This document shows, one piece after another, positions 1-6,146 of a stretch of DNA of 8,512 bases. Position 1 is the first letter of the stretch. The number at the start of each line of letters is the position of its first letter. The DNA lies in contig JABMNB010000585.1 in the NCBI GenBank assembly GCA_013205335.1, forward strand, positions 1-8,512, read 5' to 3'. The notes under the pieces were generated by a model. That model did no database searches. It was not told the origin of the DNA and saw only the letters and a list, made by a program, of their open reading frames with translations. The DNA is from Rhodospirillales bacterium. Its GTDB lineage: Bacteria > Pseudomonadota > Alphaproteobacteria > Reyranellales > Reyranellaceae. The position numbers were made by a program, and so were the translations under genes.

Positions 1-1
1 C

Positions 2-1330
2 ACCTTCACCGTCACCCGCACCGGCGACCTGAGCGGCGCCGCCAGCGCCCAGTGGGCCGTCACCGGCGCGGCGGTCAATGCCGCCGACTTCACGGGGGGC
101 GTGGTGCCGACCGGCACCGTGAGCTTCGCCGCCGGCGAGAGATCGAAGGTCATCAGCATCGATGTCGCCGGCGACACCACCGTCGAGGCGAACGAGGCCT
201 TCTCGGTGATGCTGTCCAATCCCGGCGCTGGCGCCAGCCTCGGCACCGCCTCGGCGAGGGGCATCATCCGCAACGACGATGCGTTGCTGTCGATTGCCGC
301 CACCAGCGCCAGCAAGCCGGAAGGCCAGTCGGGCAGCACGGCGTTCACCTTCACCTTCACCGTCACCCGCACCGGCGACCTGAGCGGCGCCGCCAGCGCC
401 CAATGGGCCGTCACCGGCGCGGCGGTCAATGCCGCCGACTTCACGGGGGGCGTGGTGCCGACCGGCACCGTGAGCTTCGCCGCCGGCGAGAGATCGAAGG
501 TCATTGGCATCGATGTCGCCGGCGACAGCGCCGTCGAGGCGAACGAAGCCTTCTCGGTGATGCTGTCCAATCCCGGCGCCGGCGCCATCCTCGGCACCGT
601 CTCGGCGAATGGGCTCATCCGCAACGACGATGCCTCGCTGTCGATTGCCGCCACCAGCGCCAGCAAGCCGGAAGGCCAGTCGGGCAGCACGGCGTTCACC
701 TTCACCGTCACCCGCACCGGCGACCTGAGCGGCGCCGCCAGCGCCCAGTGGGCCGTCACCGGCGCGGCGGTCAATGCCGCCGACTTCACGGGGGGCGTGG
801 TGCCGAGCGGCACCGTGAGCTTCGCCGCCGGCGAGAGTTCGAAGGTCATCAGCATCGGTGTCGCCGGCGACAGCGCCGTCGAGGCGAACGAAGCCTTCTC
901 GGTGATGCTGTCCAATCCCGGCGCCGGCGCCAGCCTCGGCACCGTCTCGGCCAACGGCATCATCCGCAACGACGATTCGTCGCTGTCGATTGCCGCCACC
1001 AGCGCCGACAAGCCCGAAGGCGATGGGGGCGCCACGGCCCACACCTTCACCGTGACCCGCACCGGCGACCTGAGCGGTGCCGCAAGCGCCCAGTGGGCCG
1101 TCACCGGCTCCGCGGTCAACGGCGCCGACTTCACGGGAGGCGAGTTGCCGGCCGGCACGGTGAGCTTCGCGGCCGGCGAGAGCTCGAAGGTCATCAGCGT
1201 CAACGTTGCCGGTGACACCGCCGTCGAGTCGAACGAAACCTTCTCGGTGACGCTGTCCAATCCCGGCGCCGGCACCAGCCTCGGCACCGTCTCGGCCAAC
1301 GGCATCATCCGCAACGACGATGTCTCTCTG
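2..1330 (+). repeat. Tandem 345-bp Calx-beta coding repeats (one partial and three full units)
   Basis: Units begin at the serine codon of the LSIAAT motif, at 290, 641 and 986, after a partial unit at 2-289. The period is 345 bp (115 codons), except that the 290-640 unit is 351 bp because a TTCACC hexamer is present in an extra copy near 344-361, giving FTFTFTVT instead of FTFTVT. The 290 and 641 units differ by only about 14 substitutions by eye, mostly near their 3' ends. The 986 unit is more diverged. Such near-identity points to recent duplication or gene conversion. Assemblies often collapse such arrays, so the copy number upstream of the window should not be trusted without long reads. 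Confidence 0.93.
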
Positions 1331-1852
1331 TCGATCGCCGCCACCGGCGCCGACAAACCCGAAGACGATCTGGGCGTCACGCCCTTCACCTTCACCGTCA
1401 CCCGCGCGGGCGACCTGAGCGGCGCCGACAGCGTAAGCTGGGCCGTATCCGGGACCGAGGTCTTCGATTCCGATTTCATCCCGTTCGATGAACTTCTGGG
1501 TTCCGCCGAGCAGATTTCCGTGGACGCCTCCTACATCGGTTCCTTCTTTCGCCAGATCCCCTCCGACACCGAACCCTCCTTGCCCGCCTTCTCCCTCTTC
1601 GGCGGCGAGATGCCGGCCGGCAGCGTGAGCTTCGCCGCCGGGGAGGCCTGCAAGACCGTCACGGTCTGGGTCCTCGGAGAGATCCTGGTGGAACGAGACG
1701 AGAGTTTTCTGGTCACCTTGTCCAATGCCAGCGAGGGAGTCGTCATCGACACCGCATCGGCCACCGGCACCATCCGCAACGACGACAGCGCCTACACGGT
1801 CGAGTCCTTCTCGAGCCTCGTCATGGGCCCGGATCTGCTGGGCTGGTCCTGA
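2..1852 (+). CDS. Calx-beta repeat protein, C-terminal part (5' end outside the window)
   Basis: The frame is open from the first full codon at base 2 to TGA at 1850-1852, so this is the C-terminal 616 residues of a larger protein; internal ATGs such as the one at 101 are not credible starts. It is built of tandem units of about 115 residues with Calx-beta signatures: a TVSFAAGE strand, then VEANEAFSVMLSNP, then a closing IRNDD that supplies acidic calcium ligands in this family. Four units (the first cut by the edge) are almost identical. A fifth is divergent and carries a 41-residue insertion. The protein ends with a short tail, residues SAYTVESF to DLLGWS. Calx-beta arrays in proteobacteria usually belong to large secreted or surface proteins that bind Ca2+ and act in adhesion. 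No enzymatic domain, membrane segment or clear type I secretion motif is visible in this part, so export route and partner are unknown. Confidence 0.93.
   Translation, partial: TFTVTRTGDLSGAASAQWAVTGAAVNAADFTGGVVPTGTVSFAAGERSKVISIDVAGDTTVEANEAFSVMLSNPGAGASLGTASARGIIRNDDALLSIAATSASKPEGQSGSTAFTFTFTVTRTGDLSGAASAQWAVTGAAVNAADFTGGVVPTGTVSFAAGERSKVIGIDVAGDSAVEANEAFSVMLSNPGAGAILGTVSANGLIRNDDASLSIAATSASKPEGQSGSTAFTFTVTRTGDLSGAASAQWAVTGAAVNAADFTGGVVPSGTVSFAAGESSKVISIGVAGDSAVEANEAFSVMLSNPGAGASLGTVSANGIIRNDDSSLSIAATSADKPEGDGGATAHTFTVTRTGDLSGAASAQWAVTGSAVNGADFTGGELPAGTVSFAAGESSKVISVNVAGDTAVESNETFSVTLSNPGAGTSLGTVSANGIIRNDDVSLSIAATGADKPEDDLGVTPFTFTVTRAGDLSGADSVSWAVSGTEVFDSDFIPFDELLGSAEQISVDASYIGSFFRQIPSDTEPSLPAFSLFGGEMPAGSVSFAAGEACKTVTVWVLGEILVERDESFLVTLSNASEGVVIDTASATGTIRNDDSAYTVESFSSLVMGPDLLGWS
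1331..1789 (+). repeat. Divergent terminal Calx-beta unit with a 41-residue insertion
   Basis: This last unit starts with the same LSIAAT motif and ends with IRNDD, but it runs 152 residues to the DD pair where the preceding unit has 112. The extra length lies at 1478-1600, between the DF and GGEMPAG positions, where other units have a single threonine. The inserted segment is less glycine/alanine-rich and contains aromatic and acidic residues (for example SYIGSFFRQIPSDTEP). The rest of the unit is also diverged (VLGEILVERDESFLVTLSN), as expected of an older capping unit. The insertion could be a surface loop or a small binding element. Confidence 0.8.
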
Positions 1853-1860
1853 CGGACCAC

Positions 1861-1877
1861 GACCGGGGTGGCCGGTC
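1861..1877. terminator. Possible hairpin between the convergent Calx-beta and PSD genes
   Basis: GACCGG at 1861-1866 pairs with CCGGTC at 1872-1877 around a five-base loop, nine bases after the Calx-beta stop. Two weaker hairpins follow in the same 110-base convergent gap: GCAAC/GTTGC at 1908-1923 and GGGAG/CTCCC at 1932-1948. None is followed by a proper T tract on either strand, so intrinsic termination is only a possibility. Confidence 0.3.
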
Positions 1878-1962
1878 ACCGAACTGACATGCCGGCCTCA
1901 CGAGACGGCAACGAGACTGTTGCAATGGGAAGGGAGTGTCCTCCTCCCGCTCCCCGGTCGCA

Positions 1963-2835
1963 TCAGGGCAGAACCATCAGGCGTTGGCCCATCCGGATCT
2001 TCGCGCCGTCGGCGATGTCGTCGCACAGCCGGAAGCCGCGTGGTGCGAAGACGATGATCGTGGACCCGTGCTCGAACCAGCCCAGTTCGTCGCCCCGTCG
2101 AACGCGCGTGGAACAGGCAATTTCGGCCGCACCGCGATAGTTCATGTTCATCACGACGTCGAGGAAGTGCAGGCGGATGCTGGCGACCAGGATCGCCGCG
2201 ACCGGTACCAGCGCCACGGGGTGGCCGCCCGAGGCGAGGCGGAGCCGCAGCACGGCACGCTCGTTGCGGCAGAACAGGCGCTCGACCCGCCTGAGCGCGA
2301 TCGGGTTCACGTTCCAGGTGTCGCCCGAAACGTAGGTCACGCGCTCGACCGTCGCGTCGTGCGGCGCATGGAAGCGGTGGTACATGCTCGAGGTGAGGCG
2401 CAGCGTGACATAGGTGCCGTCGCGATAGGTTTCGACCAGGCCCGGGTCGATCAACAGATCCTCGAGGCGGTAGGGGAAGCCCTTGGCCTGGAACAGCTCG
2501 GTCCCCCGAACGGTGCCGCACGCCCCGACGATCCCGTCGCAGGGACTGACCAGCATCGAGGGATCTGCGTCGAGGGGCCGGGCACCGGCGCGCAGCTCGC
2601 GCGTGAAGCAGTCGCGCAGACTGCCAAAGGACTTCTTCTTCGACTCGGCGAAGTCGAGATCGGCAAACAGGCGCCAGACCGCGATCGAGGCGCGCGCCAG
2701 GGCCGGGCTCTCGATGCGGCTGAACCAGCCCATCCAGCGCGTCACGAGCCGGCGCGGGATGCGGTTGGTCAGCAGGAAATTGATGTCCTCCTGCTGGAGG
2801 ACCTTCAGCAGTTGCGAATGGACGCTTTTGGCCAC
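1963..2835 (-). CDS. psd: Phosphatidylserine decarboxylase family proenzyme
   Basis: The encoded 290-residue protein matches the pyruvoyl-dependent PSD family, which converts phosphatidylserine to phosphatidylethanolamine at the cytoplasmic membrane. Landmarks align with E. coli Psd: SPCDG with Asp100 (E. coli Asp90), YHRFH with His153 and His156 (E. coli His144/His147), LFCRNER at 187-193, and the self-cleavage motif HGST with Gly257-Ser258, where Ser becomes the pyruvoyl group. The cleavage motif is HGST rather than the E. coli LGST. The chain is shorter than E. coli Psd (322), lacking most of a loop before the motif and the C-terminal tail. The open frame extends upstream, but GTG at 2835 is chosen because GGAG lies eight bases before it and the family homology begins just after (INFLLTNRIPRR). 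It is divergent from the aminotransferase gene and convergent with the Calx-beta gene. PSD-fold enzymes can decarboxylate other amino acids (fungal PsiD), so the substrate is probable rather than proven. Confidence 0.93.
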   Translation of the reverse strand: MAKSVHSQLLKVLQQEDINFLLTNRIPRRLVTRWMGWFSRIESPALARASIAVWRLFADLDFAESKKKSFGSLRDCFTRELRAGARPLDADPSMLVSPCDGIVGACGTVRGTELFQAKGFPYRLEDLLIDPGLVETYRDGTYVTLRLTSSMYHRFHAPHDATVERVTYVSGDTWNVNPIALRRVERLFCRNERAVLRLRLASGGHPVALVPVAAILVASIRLHFLDVVMNMNYRGAAEIACSTRVRRGDELGWFEHGSTIIVFAPRGFRLCDDIADGAKIRMGQRLMVLP

Positions 2836-2858
2836 GTCGAAAACTCCGGGGAAGCTGG
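2836..2858. promoter_or_regulatory. Very short divergent start region with overlapping ribosome binding sites
   Basis: Only 23 bases separate the GTG start of the PSD gene (-) from the first ATG of the aminotransferase gene (+). The minus-strand SD (GGAG, plus-strand CTCC at 2844-2847) sits eight bases from GTG. A weaker plus-strand purine run GGGGAAG at 2848-2854 precedes the ATGs at 2859 and 2862. There is no room for two ordinary promoters, so each promoter must lie within the other gene, or one gene starts further in. Confidence 0.6.
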
Positions 2859-4586
2859 ATGATGAACCTGATGGATGGCGAGACCGTCGCGGCGCTGGTG
2901 GCGGGAGGGCTGGCGCTGTTCCTGCTGGCACCAAGGCTGCGCAACCGCCTGATGCTCTCGCGGGCCAAGCACCGGTCCCTCGCCGGCCATGCGCGGATGT
3001 CGCGGAGGATCGCCGGGCTGGTCCCGCGCTACGTCTATGAAGGCGACCTGTTCTTCCGCGCCGACGATGCAAGCGAAGCCATCGCGGCCCGCCGCAGGAC
3101 GGGCTTCGACGCGCTGGCGGAGACCTTGCGCTCGGGAGAGGGGCGCACGCTGCGGCTGACCTCGGAGGCGACGCCCTACATCTCCGACCTGCAGTTCACC
3201 GAAAGCTACCGGGTCCCCTTCCAGTTCAGCCCACGCGTCCGGGCGGCGCTGCCCGCCGGCGCCTTCGTAGCCTCCTCCGAGGGCGTCCAGGTCACCGACC
3301 TCGACGGCACCGCGCGCTACGACCTCACCGGCTCCTACGGCGTCAACCTGCTGGGCTACGACTTCTACAAGGGCTGCATGGAGCGCGGCGCCCGCCGCGT
3401 CGCCGGACTGGGCCCCGTTCTCGGGGCCTATCCGGATCTCGTCGCCGACAATGCCGAGCGGCTCGCCCGTATCTCCGGCAAGCCGGAAGTGTCGTTCCAC
3501 ATGTCGGGCACGGAAGCGGTGATGCAGGCCGTGCGGTTGGCGCGCTACCACACCGGCCGCTCTCGGGTCGTGCGCTTCTGCGGCGCCTACAACGGCTGGT
3601 GGGGCGACGTGCAGCCTGGCATTGGCAATCCGGTTGCCGCGCACGATACCTACACGCTGGCGGATCTCTCGGAGAAGACCCTCGCGGTCCTGCGCCGCCG
3701 GACCGACATCGCCTGCGTGCTGGTCAACCCGATCCAGGCCATGCATCCCAACCAGGGAGCGCCCGCCGATTCCACGCTGATGGCCAGCCGGCCGGACCGC
3801 GGCGTCAGCCGGGAAACCTATGCCGCCTGGCTCAAGGCATTGCGCGAGGTCTGCACCGAGCGTGGCATCGTTCTCATCCTCGACGAGGTGTTCGTCGGCT
3901 TCCGGCTCGCAGCCCACGGCGCCCAGGAATATTTCGGCATCGAGGCCGACCTCGTGACCTACGGCAAGACGGTGGGCGGCGGGTTTCCGATCGGCGTCGT
4001 GTGCGGCGACCACCGCCTGATGAAGCGGTTCCGGGACGACCGGCCGGCCGACATCTGCTTCGCGCGCGGCACCTTCAACGCCCATCCCTACGTGATGGGC
4101 GCGATGAACGAGTTCCTGCTCCATCTCGAGTCGCCCGGGATGAAGCAGGTCTATCGCGAGCTCGACGAGACCTGGGATCGACGGGCTGCCGAGCTCAACC
4201 GCCGGCTGACCGAGAGGGGGCTGCCGGTGCGCATCGGGCACCTCTCGTCCATCTGGACGGTCTGCTACCCGACGGCCTCGCGCTACCACTGGATGTTCCA
4301 GTACTACCTCAAGGCCCATGGCCTTGCCCTCAGCTGGGTGGGCACGGGGCGCCTGATCTTCAGCCTGAACTTCACCGAGGAGCAGTTCCAGGCGGTGGCC
4401 GACCGCTTCGTCGCGGCGGCCGAAGCGATGCAGCGCGACGGCTGGTGGGAGCCGGGGGCACTGGCCACCGACCGGGCGATCAAGCGGCGCATCCTGCGCG
4501 AGATGGCGTCGCACCTGTTCGGCTTTCCGGGACGGGGACGCAAGGCCCGCCTGGCCGCGCCGCGTCCCCTAGACGCCGCCCTTTGA
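2859..4586 (+). CDS. Membrane-anchored class III PLP-dependent aminotransferase (glutamate-1-semialdehyde aminomutase-like)
   Basis: The 575-residue protein has a fold-type I, class III aminotransferase core related to glutamate-1-semialdehyde aminomutase. Visible elements are VTDLDGTARYDLTGSYG near 145-161, the PLP-phosphate loop MSGTEA at 215-220, GAYNGWWGD at 242-250, LDEVFVGFR with Asp342 facing the pyridine nitrogen, the Schiff-base lysine Lys370 in TYGKTVGGGFPIG, and RGTFNAHP at 403-410. All key PLP residues are present, so it should be active. Unusual for the family, about 140 residues precede the core, starting with one hydrophobic segment (about 9-25) followed by basic residues, consistent with an N-terminal membrane anchor facing the cytoplasm. 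ATGs at 2859, 2862 and 2871 are all possible starts. The stop overlaps the converging Mpo1-like gene by 18 bases. Its neighbours are lipid-type enzymes, so the amino acceptor may be a membrane-linked aldehyde or ketone. That is inference, and the substrate cannot be read from the sequence. Confidence 0.93.
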   Translation: MMNLMDGETVAALVAGGLALFLLAPRLRNRLMLSRAKHRSLAGHARMSRRIAGLVPRYVYEGDLFFRADDASEAIAARRRTGFDALAETLRSGEGRTLRLTSEATPYISDLQFTESYRVPFQFSPRVRAALPAGAFVASSEGVQVTDLDGTARYDLTGSYGVNLLGYDFYKGCMERGARRVAGLGPVLGAYPDLVADNAERLARISGKPEVSFHMSGTEAVMQAVRLARYHTGRSRVVRFCGAYNGWWGDVQPGIGNPVAAHDTYTLADLSEKTLAVLRRRTDIACVLVNPIQAMHPNQGAPADSTLMASRPDRGVSRETYAAWLKALREVCTERGIVLILDEVFVGFRLAAHGAQEYFGIEADLVTYGKTVGGGFPIGVVCGDHRLMKRFRDDRPADICFARGTFNAHPYVMGAMNEFLLHLESPGMKQVYRELDETWDRRAAELNRRLTERGLPVRIGHLSSIWTVCYPTASRYHWMFQYYLKAHGLALSWVGTGRLIFSLNFTEEQFQAVADRFVAAAEAMQRDGWWEPGALATDRAIKRRILREMASHLFGFPGRGRKARLAAPRPLDAAL

Positions 4587-5273
4587 GGCCGGGGCGACGG
4601 CGTCCTCGACGACGGTCGAGGGAAGCTCGGGAATGACCTCAGGCAGGATCTGGTCGGGCAGGATGGGAGCCGCCACCGTCTCCGGCGTGTGGCGGCTGTG
4701 CCGGCCGGTCAGGAGTTCCCACGGCGCCCGGTGATACAGCTTGATGTCGTGGAACGGATCGGTCGCGATCTTGGTCACCCAGACCAGGCCGGTGGTCAGG
4801 TCCTTGGTCACGAACAGCTGAAGGGCGCGGAAGGCGATCCCGGCCAACCCGACGACCAGCCACAGCTCGCCCACATGCATCACGAATTCGGTCCAGTCGG
4901 CGTGCGGCGTGAAGACGCCCAACAGGGTCGGGTCGGCCACCAGCAGGAGCGGCGACGCCGCCCAGATCGCGAGCAGGACCAGCTTGCGCTGGATGTTGTA
5001 GCCGACCTTGATCTCCTCCTTGTATTCGTCGGTCGCCTGGTTGACGGCGTCGTAGCCGCGCGGCTCGAAGAACAGGTGGCCGATCTGGCGGGTCGTCATC
5101 GCGACCAGCCAGCCGATCAGGGCCGCCATGGCGGGATCGGTGAAGGCCACGACGTAGGCGAACAGGAAGCTGGTCGCACTCAGCAGGTGCAGCGACTGGT
5201 TGACCTTGCTGTGATGGTAGTAGCGATGGTCGTCCCATCGCTGGACCTTCAACTCGTGCAACAGTCCGGTCAT
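4569..5273 (-). CDS. Polytopic membrane protein resembling Mpo1/DUF962
   Basis: This 234-residue protein has four likely membrane helices at about 31-46, 49-65, 98-113 and 131-152. Conserved-looking polar motifs cluster near the first pair: YHHSKVNQSLH (His20, His21, His29) and GHLFFEP (His66, Glu70). This H..N...H plus GHxFFE arrangement resembles the Mpo1/DUF962 family, whose yeast member is an Fe(II)-dependent dioxygenase that shortens 2-hydroxy fatty acids by one carbon. Additional histidines lie at 133, 175 and 181. The cytosolic-looking C-terminal tail (about 190-234) is proline- and acid-rich. The ATG at 5273 is supported by AGAGGA seven bases upstream. It is the last gene of the leftward operon, 30 bases after the putative oxygenase gene. 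The family link is by motif memory only; an unrelated DUF with a metal-binding helical bundle is possible. Confidence 0.85.
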   Translation of the reverse strand: MTGLLHELKVQRWDDHRYYHHSKVNQSLHLLSATSFLFAYVVAFTDPAMAALIGWLVAMTTRQIGHLFFEPRGYDAVNQATDEYKEEIKVGYNIQRKLVLLAIWAASPLLLVADPTLLGVFTPHADWTEFVMHVGELWLVVGLAGIAFRALQLFVTKDLTTGLVWVTKIATDPFHDIKLYHRAPWELLTGRHSRHTPETVAAPILPDQILPEVIPELPSTVVEDAVAPASKGGV

Positions 5274-5303
5274 GGCGTTTTCCTCTGTTTGGCAGGGGGT
5301 GCG

Positions 5304-6146
5304 TTACAGGTTGACGACGAAATATCCGAGGGCGGCGACGCCGATCGCGATCGCGGCAATCATCGCGAGCGGAACCAGCGGGTGAACGATGTTGAGACGA
5401 CGGAACAGGTTGCACAGATAGCCCACGGCCTTCTGGGTCGGCGTGCGCGGGCTCTTCGAATACTCCATGGCCGCCTTGACGACGTAGAAGACGGCCGTGT
5501 TGGCCGCGAGCGCGAACCGGCCGCGGGCACCGGCGCCGGGGCAGGTCACGAGGTAGTTGCACTTGAGCAGGATGCGTTGCGGCGAGCCGGGTGTGTAGCT
5601 GCCCTCGACCCAGTGCAACTCGCGATGGAAGTCGAGCAGGCCGAAGTCGTAGGTGGTGAAGGCCTTCTCGACCCGGCTGTCGGCGAACACCACCTTGTAG
5701 CTCGCGTCGGACTGAAGGTAGATCAGGGCACGCACGACCATGCTGGACGACAGAAAGCGCAGGTTGCCGTCGTAGTGCCTGTCGAACAGGCCCTGGTCGC
5801 CACCGCGGTCCTTGTTGTAGTGCGAGATGTAGAGCTCGTCGGTGTGCTTCATCGGCTCGAAGCCGCTGCCGGCCGGAACCTGCCGCACGATCAGCTCGCG
5901 GATGACCGGGCTGTCGCGCAGCCGGTCGATCAGGGCGACGATCTCGGCGGGAAGCGTCTCGACATAGACGTGGCAGGAGGGCCGCTTGCCGAGTGCCTCG
6001 AGAAAATGCTCCTCGACCCACCGCGACAGGCCGTCGATGAGGGCGCGGTCTTCGGAGGTCTCGAAGCGGCCGAGGGTGGCGGGAAACAGGGTCGAGACCG
6101 CGCCCCGCGTCGTGCCGGCGGCGGTGGAGTCGAGAATGTCGGTCAC
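5304..6146 (-). CDS. Putative tail-anchored 2-oxoglutarate/Fe(II)-type oxygenase
   Basis: The 280-residue protein shows a pattern typical of the double-stranded beta-helix oxygenases: HTD at 101-103 (HxD), a strand-like VVRALIYLQ at 137-145, then LLDFHRELHWVEG with a distal histidine (His178, or His174), and Arg191 in PQRILLKCNYLV about 13 residues later, where the 2-oxoglutarate-binding basic residue usually sits. The family assignment is inferred from this spacing. A hydrophobic stretch at about 256-278, almost at the C terminus, predicts a single tail anchor that would hold the catalytic domain at the inner face of the membrane. GTG at 6146 is chosen over the much longer upstream-open frame because AGGA lies six bases before it and it forms a four-base GTGA overlap with the stop of the PEMT-like gene, indicating translational coupling. 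The substrate is unknown; the neighbours suggest a lipid or lipid head group. Confidence 0.88.
   Translation of the reverse strand: MTDILDSTAAGTTRGAVSTLFPATLGRFETSEDRALIDGLSRWVEEHFLEALGKRPSCHVYVETLPAEIVALIDRLRDSPVIRELIVRQVPAGSGFEPMKHTDELYISHYNKDRGGDQGLFDRHYDGNLRFLSSSMVVRALIYLQSDASYKVVFADSRVEKAFTTYDFGLLDFHRELHWVEGSYTPGSPQRILLKCNYLVTCPGAGARGRFALAANTAVFYVVKAAMEYSKSPRTPTQKAVGYLCNLFRRLNIVHPLVPLAMIAAIAIGVAALGYFVVNL

Noticed and set aside
52..1215. Long alternative frame (387 codons) over the Calx-beta repeats, Arg/His-rich
   Set aside because: It stays open only because the same GC-rich repeat recurs in register (345 is divisible by 3). Its Arg/His/Gly-rich translation has no family resemblance, while the other frame gives clear Calx-beta motifs.
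2836..3072. N-terminal extension of the PSD frame to an ATG at 3072
   Set aside because: The added sequence is Arg/Ala-rich, antisense to the aminotransferase gene and lacks homology to PSD; GTG at 2835 has a well-spaced SD.
2805..4514. 569-codon open frame antisense to the aminotransferase gene
   Set aside because: Shadow of high-GC codon bias; the plus strand encodes a complete aminotransferase with all catalytic motifs and the antisense product is low-complexity.
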